From assembly GCA_902805675.1 (NCBI GenBank), contig CADCTA010000068.1, positions 1 to 64,000 of the forward strand: a stretch of 64,000 nucleotides of DNA, in the 5' to 3' direction. This document shows, one piece after another, positions 8,703-18,127 of the stretch (the stretch's first letter is position 1; every line of letters starts with the position of its first letter). The notes below the pieces were generated by a model. That model made no database searches and was not told the DNA's origin. It saw only the letters and a list, made by a program, of their open reading frames with translations. Position numbers and translations under genes: made by a program. This DNA comes from an uncultured Chthoniobacterales bacterium (GTDB lineage: Bacteria > Verrucomicrobiota > Verrucomicrobiia > Chthoniobacterales > UBA10450).

Positions 8703-9716
8703 CTAAGGCAATCTTCCGAGGTGTTCCTGCGCCGTGCGCCGCGAGAGCAACTGCATGTCGGCATCGACCATGATGCCGACGAGATCCTTGAAGCGCGTCT
8801 TCGGTTCCCACCCGAGTCGCTCCTTCGCCTTTGCAGGATCGCCGATCAGCAGATCGACCTCTGCCGGCCGCTCATAACGATCATCATGCCGGACGAACTC
8901 CTTCCAATCTAGATCGACGCGCGCGAAAGCCGCCTCGCAGAACTCACGCACCGTGTGCGTCTCGTTGGTCGCCAGCACGTAATCGTCGCTCTCGTCCTCC
9001 TGCAGCATCCGCCACATGCCTTCTACGTATTCCGGCGCGTAGCCCCAGTCCCGCTTGGCTTCCAAATTGCCGAGATACAGCTCCTTCTGCAGACCATTTT
9101 TGATCGCGGCGACTGCGCGGGTGATTTTCCGCGTCACGAACGTTTCGCCGCGGCGTGGACTCTCGTGATTGAAGAGGATGCCGTTGCTCGCGTGCAGGCC
9201 GTAGCTCTCGCGGTAGTTCACGGTCGCCCAGTAGGCGAATACTTTCGCCACTGCATACGGACTGCGCGGCCAAAACGGCGTCGTCTCGACCTGCGGCACC
9301 TCCTGCACCTTGCCGAACATCTCGCTCGATGATGCCTGGTAGAACTTCGGGCGAATTCCTGTTTCGCGCATGGCCTCCAGCAGACGGATCGTGCCCACGC
9401 CGGTGATGTCCGACGTGTATTCCGGGATGTCGAAGCTGACCCGCACGTGGCTTTGCGCCGCCAGGTGGTAAACCTCATCCGGCTCCAAGTCGTAGAGCAA
9501 CTTCACGAGGTTGACCGAGTCGCTGAGATCGCCGTAATGCAGAAACATCTTCACGCCGTTCACGTGCGGGTCGGCGTAGAGGTGATCGATCCGGCCGGTG
9601 TTGAACGAACTAGCGCGCCGGATGATGCCGTGCACCTCGTAGCCCTTTTCGAGCAACAGATCGGCCAGGTAGCTCCCATCCTGTCCAGTGATGCCCGTGA
9701 TCAGCGCTTTTTTCAT
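8703..9716 (-). CDS. gmd: GDP-mannose 4,6-dehydratase
   Basis: This 337-residue protein matches the family along its whole length: [57 protein letters not shown] with the catalytic Tyr/Lys, and [19 protein letters not shown]. It converts GDP-mannose to GDP-4-keto-6-deoxymannose, the branch point for GDP-fucose, GDP-rhamnose and related sugars. No fcl (GDP-fucose synthase) or obvious GDP-mannose pyrophosphorylase is in the window. The product is presumably used by the downstream paralogue and by the glycosyltransferases upstream in the same direction. The gene follows the broken GT4 at 9730-10912 by 13 bases, in one minus-strand unit. Confidence 0.93.
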   Translation of the reverse strand: MKKALITGITGQDGSYLADLLLEKGYEVHGIIRRASSFNTGRIDHLYADPHVNGVKMFLHYGDLSDSVNLVKLLYDLEPDEVYHLAAQSHVRVSFDIPEYTSDITGVGTIRLLEAMRETGIRPKFYQASSSEMFGKVQEVPQVETTPFWPRSPYAVAKVFAYWATVNYRESYGLHASNGILFNHESPRRGETFVTRKITRAVAAIKNGLQKELYLGNLEAKRDWGYAPEYVEGMWRMLQEDESDDYVLATNETHTVREFCEAAFARVDLDWKEFVRHDDRYERPAEVDLLIGDPAKAKERLGWEPKTRFKDLVGIMVDADMQLLSRRTAQEHLGRLP

Positions 9717-9729
9717 GTGAGCCGTTGGA

Positions 9730-10912
9730 TTAGCCCAGACCGTTCATGCGCGCAACGTTGGCGATGCAACCCAAATAGTCACTCTCGACGCGCTTCCAGT
9801 TATACTCTCGCTCGACATAAGCGCGCCCGTTGCGGCCGAGTGTCTGTAATAGGTTGTCATCGCCGAGCGACAGCGCGCTTAGCCATTCCTCGTAGTTGCG
9901 ATACCAGAGCCCGGCATGCGCGACGCGGCAATGCGCTACGAGTACGTCACACTCGGCGTTGACGAGAGCCGGCCGGCCGACAGTCCACGCTTCCAGCAGT
10001 GCCATCGACAAGCTTTCCTTCGGCGACGGCATCATGAGCCAGTCGCAGGCCGAGAGCGCCGCCCACTTCTCCTCATCCGCGAGGAAGCCGAGATGGATGA
10101 TGTTCTCATCGAAGGGAATCGGCATCACCTCGCGTCCAATAAGAACTAACTTCTGCTTCAAGGCGCCGTCAGCACGCGCGCGCTCGGAGTACTCGAAGAG
10201 CGAGGCGCATCCTTTGGCCTCGTCGACCCGGCCGACGTAGAGCAGGAACGGGTCAGGCAGCTCATACGCTCACGGAAATCTGAAGCCGCGCTCTCGACGG
10301 GCGGATCGATCCCGACGCCGACCACCGGCCCATCCGCGCGCAGGGTAGGAAACCGCTGCCGCAGGAACTCGCGCTCCGCTTCGGTATTGAAGATGAGCGC
10401 CCGCGGCTGCGCGAAGAGCCGATCCCACATGCTGAGATAAATCGGCCATTCATCGTGGGCGAGGGGAGCGAGAAGCGCTTTGTCGCGCACGAGCGGCAGG
10501 CGGTAGTACGTCGTGGCGTAGAGATAGCCGAAGAAAATGAAGGCGTCGTACTCGTCGCGATGCCCGGCGAGGAAATCGAAGAGCGGCGTCGAGATCGGCC
10601 CCTGCGCCCGCATCCATTGTTCCTGCTTGCTGAGCGGCGCTTGCCCCAGCTGCGCGCTTAGTGGAGCGGACAGGTGATCGAACGTCTTCGCGTCACGCGG
10701 ATGATCGACGAGGAAGCGGCGAATCAGCGTGCCATCCACCTCCTCGGTGCCGGCGGGTAATGATTCTCCCACGTGGTGTACTCGAGCGGGCAGGTCGTGA
10801 GGATCTCGGTTTGCCAATGCTTCGACATCCGCTGCGCGACGTGAAGGCAATGCAACTCGGCGCCGCCGACCACTTCGCGGCCGCAGCGTTGAACGATGAA
10901 GGCAACCTTCAC
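9730..10912 (-). pseudogene. GT4 glycosyltransferase disrupted by two single-base deletions
   Basis: Three consecutive frames together encode one complete GT4 protein of about 394 residues. Part 1 (GTG at 10912 to about 10745) begins KVAFIVQRCGREVVGG. Part 2 (about 10745-10262) carries TLIRRFLVDHPRD, EEWMRAQGP-like EQWMRAQGP and PLAHDEWPIY. Part 3 (about 10265-9730) carries DPFLLYVGRVDEAKG and the GT4 donor-site region PSPKESLSMALLEAW. Each junction needs one added base (a C in a C-run near 10748, a base near 10260). The product is closely similar to the GT4 half of the fusion protein at 31074-33869, with no in-frame stop inside the homologous stretches, so sequencing error is as likely as decay. 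The GTG overlaps the stop of the upstream GT4-GT4 gene (GTGA). Confidence 0.8.
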
Positions 10913-13251
10913 GCCTGGGACGTCGCAAGCGTGCCGAGCTTATCGGCAAGGAGCGCAAGCTGCGGCGCCACTTCCCGCGGGAGAAACGCCGCGCGTCGAT
11001 TGCGTTGCGCGCGCACGATATTGCGACGCAGCACGCCGTCGGTCGCGACGATATGCGCAAGCGCGGCGACGTCGCGGAGGTTTTGCTTCTCCGTGTACAT
11101 GAACGCTGCTTCGCCGAGCGTCTCCGGAATTGCCGAGCTCGCGAACGCCAGCACCGGGACGTCGAACCACATCGCTTCGATCAGCGGCACGCAGAAGCCC
11201 TCGTGTTCCGAAGCCGACCAGAACAGATGCGCGCTGCGGTAGTATGCGGCGAGCTGCTCCTGCGGAATGCTGCCGGGCATGACGACGGAGTCCTCGAGCC
11301 GCAACGTCCGGATCAACGCATGTAGGTGTTCGTCATACGGGTCGTTCTCCTGCGCTTTGCCGACGAGGATCAGCCGCGCGGTCGGATCCAGGGCGAGGTA
11401 ATGGCTGAACGCCTCGACCAGCTCATCCTGCCTCTTGTTAGGCGCGACCCGGCCGACGAAGAGCAGATTCGTGCGCCCGTCGCCGAGTTCCTGCATCAGC
11501 TCGGGATCAGGCGCGACGTCCCATTTTTCCGGCGAGACGCAGATCGGCAGCACGGCTGGCTCCGCAAACCCCATATCCCCAAGTTCGTGCGCGTTGTAGG
11601 CCGACGCGCCGTAGGAGATGCGGAACTGCGACGCGAGGCTGCGCAACTCCTCGCGCCCGGCCCGCAGCACCTTCGCGTAGTCCGGAGCATACATCTCGAA
11701 GAACTCCGGCGGCGTGATGTTGTGATAGATGAGGCACTTCGGCCCCGCATACTGCAACACGTGCGGTGTGATCTCGGTCCCGACGCTGTGGTGATAAATG
11801 ATCGCGCTCGAGGCATGCAGCGCATCCGGCGAGAAGACCCGGCACTCATGCTCCACGCGCGGATCGATGTAGCGCACGTAGATGTCTGAGCTGAAGCCGA
11901 ACTCGCGCAGCGTGTCGCGAATCCAAATCGCGTTGTTCGAGATGGCGTCGCCGTATTCCAGGTTCGGCAGGAATTGATTGATCGTCACTGCGCGACTCGC
12001 AGTCTTCACGATTGGCGGACCGGAGAGTGTCGATTTCAGCGTCGATTTCGGTGGGCCGAGGATCTTCTCGTAACGATCCATCACCTTGTCCCAATCCGAG
12101 GTCAGCTCGGCGTATTCTCGACCGCGCTCTCCCAGCAGCGCCAGCTCGCGCTGCGAGAGCCGATCAAGCTGAGCGAAGAGCGCCGCCCATTGCCCCTCCG
12201 AGGCCGCTGCCCAGCCGCCGCCGCATTCCTGCACGGCGACTGCCGTGGCCAGACATTCGGAGTGCACCGCGACCGGCTTTCCGACCGACCACGCCTCCAT
12301 CATGACGCGCGAGAAACTCTCGTTGCGGCTCGGTTGCGCGAGCGCGAGGCAATTCAGAAGCAGCGCCTGCTTGTGTTCTTCGGACACGAGCCCGACATCG
12401 ACCGCAGCAGGCGCGGCGCCATCGAGGTCGACCGCGCCATGCCCCGCGAGCACGAGGCGCAGGTCGCTGTTCGGCCTCACCGCGCGAAAGCGGGAAAACG
12501 CGCGGACGAGCAGATCGACATTTTTGCCGGCGTCCTTGCGCCCGAGATATAGAACGTAACGGCCGTAGCCCGGATCCACAGGTTCGCTGGCGGCCGCGAT
12601 CGGTTCCGGCTCCACGCCTTCACCGACGACCGCCGACTTCTCCCAGACCGTCGGGCCGTACAACCGGAGCGCCAGTTCGCGCTCGCCTTCGCTGTTGAAG
12701 AGAATCTTCTTCGCGCGCCGGAATGCGTCGGCCACTTGCGGCAGGTATGCGTACGCTTCGTCGTGCAGGCAGGGCTGGAGCGCGGCGCGTTCGGCTACAA
12801 TCTCCGTCCCGCGCAACACTGGGCCGTAAAGATACGGCATGAGGACAAACCAGTCGTAATCCGACTTCTTAGCGCGAAGGAAATCGAGCAGCGCAGCCGA
12901 CTTGATCAGCTCGTCGACGAACACCTCTGCCTCTTCCGCGGGAACAGGTGAGCTTCCGGGGACGAGCGCTTCCACCGGCATGCTGAGCAAATTTCCGCAC
13001 GCGCGATCGAAACCCTGGCGATCGCGCTCTTCGACAGGAAACCTGCGCACGCCGAACCCTTCCGGCTCAACAACATGGCCGGCCGGGAGGTGATTCGTCT
13101 CCCAGTCGTCCTGGTGCGATCGACAGCACGTCGTCAGCACCTCCACCTCGTGCTTCCGCTGCGCGAGTCGCGCCGCGATTTGCCATGCCTGCTGCTCGGC
13201 CCCGCCTTTGATCTCGCGGCCGAACCATGGGATCACGATCGCAATCCTCAT
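10909..13251 (-). CDS. Tandem GT4-GT4 glycosyltransferase
   Basis: This 780-residue protein carries two complete GT-B units. Unit 1 (about 1-395) begins RIAIVIPWFGREIKGGAEQ and has RYVLYLGRKDAGKN and the donor-site region QPSRNESFSRVMMEAW. Unit 2 (about 415-780) begins AVTINQFLPNLEYGDAI and has NLLFVGRVAPNKRQDE and SASEHEGFCVPLIEAM with the conserved EGF motif. Both carry the E-x7-E-type donor signature of retaining GT4 enzymes, so the protein probably adds two consecutive sugars, perhaps mannose or rhamnose given the adjacent gmd. It is cytoplasmic. It overlaps the coiled-coil gene upstream (ATGA) and the broken GT4 downstream (GTGA), so the three are translationally coupled. Confidence 0.88.
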   Translation of the reverse strand: MRIAIVIPWFGREIKGGAEQQAWQIAARLAQRKHEVEVLTTCCRSHQDDWETNHLPAGHVVEPEGFGVRRFPVEERDRQGFDRACGNLLSMPVEALVPGSSPVPAEEAEVFVDELIKSAALLDFLRAKKSDYDWFVLMPYLYGPVLRGTEIVAERAALQPCLHDEAYAYLPQVADAFRRAKKILFNSEGERELALRLYGPTVWEKSAVVGEGVEPEPIAAASEPVDPGYGRYVLYLGRKDAGKNVDLLVRAFSRFRAVRPNSDLRLVLAGHGAVDLDGAAPAAVDVGLVSEEHKQALLLNCLALAQPSRNESFSRVMMEAWSVGKPVAVHSECLATAVAVQECGGGWAAASEGQWAALFAQLDRLSQRELALLGERGREYAELTSDWDKVMDRYEKILGPPKSTLKSTLSGPPIVKTASRAVTINQFLPNLEYGDAISNNAIWIRDTLREFGFSSDIYVRYIDPRVEHECRVFSPDALHASSAIIYHHSVGTEITPHVLQYAGPKCLIYHNITPPEFFEMYAPDYAKVLRAGREELRSLASQFRISYGASAYNAHELGDMGFAEPAVLPICVSPEKWDVAPDPELMQELGDGRTNLLFVGRVAPNKRQDELVEAFSHYLALDPTARLILVGKAQENDPYDEHLHALIRTLRLEDSVVMPGSIPQEQLAAYYRSAHLFWSASEHEGFCVPLIEAMWFDVPVLAFASSAIPETLGEAAFMYTEKQNLRDVAALAHIVATDGVLRRNIVRAQRNRRAAFLPREVAPQLALLADKLGTLATSQA

Positions 13252-13847
13252 TCGGAGTCGTCGGGCTGCGTCGCTCTGATGCCGCGTTGCGCGTCGCTGC
13301 TTCCGCGTGTTTGCAACTCCTCGTGAAGCTGTTCGAGCTGCGCGCGAAGCTCGGAAACTTCTTCACGCAAAGTCGTGAGCTCCTGCGTGGCCGCGCGCAT
13401 CCAGTTGACGTCCGACTGCCGGTATTCTGCGAGGGCGCGTAACCAGCGGTTCTGCGGCTCGATTGAGGTGGTTAATTCGGTGACGCGTTTGGCGAGCTGT
13501 GCGGTGGTTTTGCCGAGGAGCGCGACCGAATCGATTAGCAGCCGGTTGTAGCCGCCCTGCTTGCGGAAGAAGCGGCGGAACATCTTCGGCACGCGCGAAT
13601 TGCCGTCTGATTTCGCCTGCGCTTCGCGCAGCATCCCGTCGAGCCGCTCCCGCTTTGCGTCGACCGGCTTCAGCAACACGGAGCGCGGCGGTGGAGGGAG
13701 CACCCGCACCGCCGGCAGCGTAGAGCCGCGCGTTCGCGTGACCGCGTGCGTGCCGCGGCCACCACCGCTCCGCAGTTTCGCCGCCTCGACGCGGACGCGC
13801 TGCATCAACTCGTCAATGTTGATCTTGGGAATGACGGTTTCGATCAT
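13248..13847 (-). CDS. Coiled-coil protein with N-terminal ELMQRVR module
   Basis: This 199-residue protein begins with MIETVIPKINIDELMQRVR, an amphipathic helix also found at the start of the protein at 33939-35021 and, from memory, at the start of many methyltransferases and glycosyltransferases in polysaccharide loci. A basic and proline-rich linker (residues about 30-75) follows, then a conserved PKMFRRFFRKQGGYNRLLI segment and a C-terminal coiled coil (about 130-185). There is no catalytic motif. It may be a scaffold or partner for the glycosyltransferases that follow: its stop overlaps the start of the GT4-GT4 gene by 4 bases. Function unknown. Confidence 0.7.
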   Translation of the reverse strand: MIETVIPKINIDELMQRVRVEAAKLRSGGGRGTHAVTRTRGSTLPAVRVLPPPPRSVLLKPVDAKRERLDGMLREAQAKSDGNSRVPKMFRRFFRKQGGYNRLLIDSVALLGKTTAQLAKRVTELTTSIEPQNRWLRALAEYRQSDVNWMRAATQELTTLREEVSELRAQLEQLHEELQTRGSSDAQRGIRATQPDDSE

Positions 13848-14034
13848 GTGTTCTGGATGTTCCGGCGCGCCTCCTGCCTCCGGTGCTCGTTCACGTGCGG
13901 AGAAGGAATACCAGCACCTTTAGCACAGGCAACGCTTTGCGAGAACCGCTGCGGTACCCCGTTCGTGCGCTCGCGGTTGGCGGCTCGAGTGCTTGCCACA
14001 GACAGGAGAGGTGCGATAGCCCTTGCTGCTTCTG

Positions 14035-15393
14035 ATGACGCCGTCCGCCGCCAGTGAGCACCAGCCGGGTGCCGACCAGTCTTCTGCTGACGCGCCGAAC
14101 CGCTCGCTGATTGAGCGAGCCGACCTGTCGGCCATCGGGCTGGCGATCGCCATCACCGCTGCACAGATCGTTGTCGCGATGCTCTGCGGGCGCGGGGAGA
14201 CGTGGTTCGATCGTTACATGTCGCTCTACATTTTCGATGGCGGCTGGTACGCGAACATCGTCCACTACGGCTACAATGCCGGCGGCTATCCGCAGGCGAA
14301 CATCGCGTTTTTTCCCGGGTATCCGGTCACGGCGGGGCTTGTGCGGTGGGCGTTCGGTCTGTCGACCCCGATCGCGCTTCTGGTTACCTCGCAGCTTGCG
14401 GCGGTGTTGTTCTGGTGGGCGCTGATCCGGATGCTGAAGGGCTGGCAGGTCGCCGGTGGACTCATCACGGCAGTCGTGATGCTCGTGTTCTGCCAGCCCG
14501 GTGCGTTCTACCTGGTGGTGCCGTATTCGGAGTCGATCTTCATCGCTTCGCTGCTGATTCTCGTGTCGTTCGGCAGCCGCGCCGGTCAGTCGGTGCGGTT
14601 CATGATCATTGCAGCCGCGGGCGGTTATCTACTCTCCGCGACGCGCATCGTCGGTGCTCCGCTGGCGATGCTCCCGGCGATCTGGGCGTGGGCCGACCAT
14701 CAGCGCGCCGGCGGCGATCGCTGGCGGGTGGCGAATCTCGCCCGGACGTTGTGGAAACATTCGGTTGTCTCGCTGGCGACGGCATTCGGCGGGATTAGCT
14801 TCTTCATCTATTGTGCGGTCCGCTGGGGTCAGTGGGACGCATACATGCAGGCGCGCGTCGTCGGGTGGGGAGCGCCGAAGACGGTCCTCTGGGCCATCTT
14901 GCTCCCGGAGAACTTTCGCCTCTTCCTCCCGCGTTTCTCGAATGGAGACGTCGTGCGCCCCGGACCCGGCGGCGTGATGATGCCGTACGCCGACTACTTC
15001 ATCTCGGCTACCGACGTGAGCCATGTCTACCTCGCCATCTTGTTGATCTGCCTCATCATGATCCCGGCGATCGACGGCTGGCTCGCCTGGCGCGGGCGAC
15101 TGCCGGGCTTTCTCCAGCGTAGTGCGTTTTACCTCGCCGCGTGGCTCCTGCTCTCGATCAGCGCCGTCGGCTCCAGCGTTTCGCTGCAATCGTACACTGG
15201 CTTCATTCGGTATGGCCTGTATCCGTTTACGCTAGTCGTCATTGCCCTCGCTCACGCTCATGCGCACTCCCGGTTCCGGGATCAACCGCTCCCCGGCGGC
15301 GCGATGGTCCCGATCTTCCTCGCGGGCGCCATCTCCCTGGCGTTGCAGATGCAGTTTTGCTGGCGGTATGCCCGTGAGGTGCTCCTCGCCTGA
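14035..15393 (+). CDS. PIG-V-like membrane mannosyltransferase
   Basis: This polytopic protein of 452 residues has a polar N-terminus, then about ten hydrophobic segments. After the first helix it has a loop with FDGGWYANIV and then AFFPGYPV; the aspartate plus the FFPxYP motif is the hallmark of PIG-V/GPI mannosyltransferase-2-like enzymes, which use lipid-linked mannose at the outer membrane face. I take the ATG at 14035; a TTG at 14023 with a good upstream AGGAGAG (14004-14010) is a real alternative that would add four residues. It is divergent from the coiled-coil/GT4 operon and leads into the GT2/methyltransferase operon after a 97-base gap. Confidence 0.78.
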   Translation: MTPSAASEHQPGADQSSADAPNRSLIERADLSAIGLAIAITAAQIVVAMLCGRGETWFDRYMSLYIFDGGWYANIVHYGYNAGGYPQANIAFFPGYPVTAGLVRWAFGLSTPIALLVTSQLAAVLFWWALIRMLKGWQVAGGLITAVVMLVFCQPGAFYLVVPYSESIFIASLLILVSFGSRAGQSVRFMIIAAAGGYLLSATRIVGAPLAMLPAIWAWADHQRAGGDRWRVANLARTLWKHSVVSLATAFGGISFFIYCAVRWGQWDAYMQARVVGWGAPKTVLWAILLPENFRLFLPRFSNGDVVRPGPGGVMMPYADYFISATDVSHVYLAILLICLIMIPAIDGWLAWRGRLPGFLQRSAFYLAAWLLLSISAVGSSVSLQSYTGFIRYGLYPFTLVVIALAHAHAHSRFRDQPLPGGAMVPIFLAGAISLALQMQFCWRYAREVLLA

Positions 15394-15490
15394 GTAGATC
15401 CGGCCGCGCACTCGCGGGTTGCCTCGGGCGAATTTCCGGTGTTGATGCACTGGTGCCAGCTTCCTGCGCCGCCGGAGACATGTAGCCCGT

Positions 15491-16456
15491 ATGAAACTGT
15501 CGGTCGTCATCCCCTGCTATAAAGAGCAGGACGTGCTCGCTACCCTGCACGACAGGCTCACCAGGGTCTGCGCGCGCTTCGAGCCGTACGAGATCGTGCT
15601 CGTGGACGATGGCTCACCCGACGCGACATGGGAGCGGATCCGCCAGCTCAGCGAGAAAGATGACCATATCGTCGGCGTGCGGCTGTCGCGGAATCACGGG
15701 CATCAGGTGGCGCTTAGCGCAGCGTTGGAGCAGGCGGTCGGCAACCGCATCGTCGTCATGGATGCCGACCTGCAAGACCCGCCGGAACTGCTGCCGGCGA
15801 TGATGGAGATGATGGACCAGGGCGCGGAAGTCGTGTACGGCCAGCGGCGGCGCCGGGCCGGCGAGTCGAGGTTCAAGCTGGCGTCGGCGCACGTCTTTTA
15901 CCGGGTCCTGCGCAGCCTCAGCGACGTCGACATTCCGGAAGACACCGGCGATTTCAGGATGATCAGCCGACGCGTGGTCGATTTGCTTGCCACTATGCCC
16001 GAGCGGCATCGATACGTGCGCGGCATGGTGAGCTGGCTCGGATTTGACCAGCGACCGCTTCTCTACGATCGCGACCCGCGATTTGCCGGGCAGTCGCAGT
16101 ACCCGCTGAGCAAGATGTTGCGCCTGGCATTCGACGGCATCACCAGCTTCTCGATCAAGCCGCTGCGCGTCGCGTCAATCCTCGCGTTCGTGCTCGCCTC
16201 GATCGCAATATGCGGCCTCCTCTTCATCCTGGTGGGCTGGTGGCTCCAGAAGCCGGTGCAAGGCTGGGCGAGCCTCGCCGTGACCGTGCTTTTCCTCGGT
16301 GCCATGCAGTTGTTCGTGCTCGGCATCATCGGCGAGTATCTCGGTCGCTTGTTCATCGAGAGCAAAGGCCGGCCGCTTTATCTTGTAGCCGATCGAACTG
16401 GCGGCCATTCGTCGCAAGCGGTGGTTGGCCCACCGGCTGCAACCTACGCCCAATGA
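15491..16456 (+). CDS. GtrB/ArnC-like polyprenyl-phosphate glycosyltransferase
   Basis: This 321-residue protein has a GT2 catalytic domain (LSVVIPCYKEQ, LVDDGSPDAT, VVMDADLQDPPE, then EDTGDFRMISRRVVD) followed by two C-terminal membrane helices (about 230-295) and an EYLGRLFIESKGRPLY motif. This is the standard layout of GtrB/ArnC/YfdH enzymes, which move a sugar from UDP- (or similar) donors to undecaprenyl phosphate on the cytoplasmic side. A GtrA-type small membrane protein is encoded at 22651-23121 in the same direction and may provide the flippase function. It overlaps the next gene (ATGA). Confidence 0.9.
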   Translation: MKLSVVIPCYKEQDVLATLHDRLTRVCARFEPYEIVLVDDGSPDATWERIRQLSEKDDHIVGVRLSRNHGHQVALSAALEQAVGNRIVVMDADLQDPPELLPAMMEMMDQGAEVVYGQRRRRAGESRFKLASAHVFYRVLRSLSDVDIPEDTGDFRMISRRVVDLLATMPERHRYVRGMVSWLGFDQRPLLYDRDPRFAGQSQYPLSKMLRLAFDGITSFSIKPLRVASILAFVLASIAICGLLFILVGWWLQKPVQGWASLAVTVLFLGAMQLFVLGIIGEYLGRLFIESKGRPLYLVADRTGGHSSQAVVGPPAATYAQ

Positions 16457-17346
16457 ACGCTGCGGAAGCCGCCAGCACCGCGATTGGTGCCTCCTTCAAC
16501 TGCCTGCTCTGCGGCGCACGTGAGGCTTCGTTGTTCCTCGACAACTGCCGGGACTACTACATGGGCAAGCCGGGGGTCTTTGCCTATTACAACTGCGCGC
16601 GTTGTCGCCTGACGCAGCTGCATCCGGTTCCGGCGGACATGAGCCCGTTTTACGAGGCGTATCAGGTGCATTCGCGGAAATCCTGGTTGCACGAGACGAT
16701 GCGCGGGAAGTTGATGAGCAAGGGCTACTACTTGCCGGAGGAAGGTGGGCAGCCGCTCAAGGTGCTCGATTACGGCTGCGGCGATGGCTGGTATCTCGCG
16801 TCGATGAAAGAGCGCGGCCACTCGGTCACCGGCTTCGAAGCGAATCAGCAACACGCGGATAACCTGTCGCGGCAGCTGGATCTTCCGGTGCTCGCCGAGA
16901 CGAGCGAGCTGCGCGCGAAGTACGCGGCGGCATTCGATGTCGTCACGATGCATTTCGTCGTCGAGCACCTGTCGGATCTGAACGGCACCTTCGAACTCGC
17001 GAACGCGGTGCTGAAGCCCGGCGGGCTCTTCTATTTCATGGTGCCAAATATTCGCTCGCGCGAAGCGAAGCTATTCCGCCGCAAGTGGCACGGCCTTGAT
17101 CCACCGCGGCACCTGCAATTTCTCACCGACAAGCACGTGAGGGACCTCGCCAAACGGACGGGGTTCGAAGCCGCCGATGTGCGCTACTTCAGCCTGCCGA
17201 ACGGATTCGCCGGGAGCGTAACGGCCGTGCTGACCGGCGGGTTCGTTTACCCGTTGTTCGCGGGGCTCATGCTTCCGAGTCTCGTCGCCTGCGCCGTGAT
17301 GCCCGACGGCAATCTGGCGGTCACGCTGCGGAAGCCGACAACATAA
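16453..17346 (+). CDS. Class I SAM-dependent methyltransferase with N-terminal zinc-ribbon-like motif
   Basis: This 297-residue protein starts with a Cys-x2-Cys pair (NCLLCGA) and a second pair (NCARCRLTQ), forming a rubredoxin-like knuckle, followed by a Rossmann methyltransferase with LDYGCGDGWYL (SAM motif I), GFEANQQ, VVTMHFVVEHL and LKPGGLFYFMVPN. Such proteins commonly methylate glycans or glycolipids in polysaccharide loci. The acceptor is unknown. The ATG overlaps the preceding GT2 stop (ATGA), and the rfbF start is 7 bases downstream, so the gene is part of the CDP-sugar operon. A longer open frame from 16210 is a shadow. Confidence 0.85.
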   Translation: MNAAEAASTAIGASFNCLLCGAREASLFLDNCRDYYMGKPGVFAYYNCARCRLTQLHPVPADMSPFYEAYQVHSRKSWLHETMRGKLMSKGYYLPEEGGQPLKVLDYGCGDGWYLASMKERGHSVTGFEANQQHADNLSRQLDLPVLAETSELRAKYAAAFDVVTMHFVVEHLSDLNGTFELANAVLKPGGLFYFMVPNIRSREAKLFRRKWHGLDPPRHLQFLTDKHVRDLAKRTGFEAADVRYFSLPNGFAGSVTAVLTGGFVYPLFAGLMLPSLVACAVMPDGNLAVTLRKPTT

Positions 17347-17353
17347 ATAGCTT

Positions 17354-18127
17354 ATGAAGGTAGTGATTTTCTGCGGCGGTCTTGGAACCCGCCTGCGTGA
17401 AGAAACGGAGTTTCGGCCGAAGCCGATGGTGCCGATCGGCGGCCTGCCGATCCTGTGGCACATCATGAAGCTCTACGCGGCGCACGGCCACAAGGAGTTC
17501 ATCCTCTGCCTCGGGTACAAGGGCGAGGTGATTAAGGAATACTTCCGGAACTACCACTGGAACGTCAGTGACGTGACGATGCGTCTGGGGGCGTCACCGC
17601 AGATCCAGTATCACAACCAGCATCTCGAGGAGGACTGGACGGTTACGCTGCTCGACACCGGGCAGACCACCCAGACAGCCGGGCGATTGAAGCGCGCGTT
17701 GCCGTTCATCGATTCCGACACCTTCCTGCTCTCCTACGGCGACGGCCTAACGAACAGTGACATCACCGCTTCGATCAGCTTCCACCAGCAGGGAGAAACA
17801 ATCGCAACTGTGACTGCCGTTCCACCGGCCAGCCGCTTCGGTGAGCTCACGCTCGAGGGGGACAAGGTCAGCTGCTTCCGCGAAAAGCCGGAGCACGAGG
17901 CTGGATTGATCAACGGCGGATTCTTTGTTCTCGATCGCCGGATCGCCGATTACCTGCCCGAGCACGATTGCATGTTCGAGCAGGAGCCGATGCGCCGTCT
18001 TGCCGCCGACGGGCAGATGCGGGCTTTCGTGCACGAGGGGTTCTGGCAATGCATGGACACCTTCCGCGAGCAGGAGATCCTGAATGACCTGTGGAGATCG
18101 GGCCGGGCGCCGTGGAAGACATGGTGA
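17354..18127 (+). CDS. rfbF: Glucose-1-phosphate cytidylyltransferase
   Basis: This 257-residue nucleotidyltransferase has the sugar-nucleotide signature FCGGLGTRLREETEFRPKPM, PIGGLPILWHIMKLYA, then FILCLGYKG, LLSYGDGLTN and FREKPE. These features identify the RfbF/DdhA family, which makes CDP-glucose from glucose-1-phosphate and CTP. It begins 7 bases after the methyltransferase and its last 7 bases overlap rfbG, the next enzyme in the pathway. Confidence 0.95.
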   Translation: MKVVIFCGGLGTRLREETEFRPKPMVPIGGLPILWHIMKLYAAHGHKEFILCLGYKGEVIKEYFRNYHWNVSDVTMRLGASPQIQYHNQHLEEDWTVTLLDTGQTTQTAGRLKRALPFIDSDTFLLSYGDGLTNSDITASISFHQQGETIATVTAVPPASRFGELTLEGDKVSCFREKPEHEAGLINGGFFVLDRRIADYLPEHDCMFEQEPMRRLAADGQMRAFVHEGFWQCMDTFREQEILNDLWRSGRAPWKTW

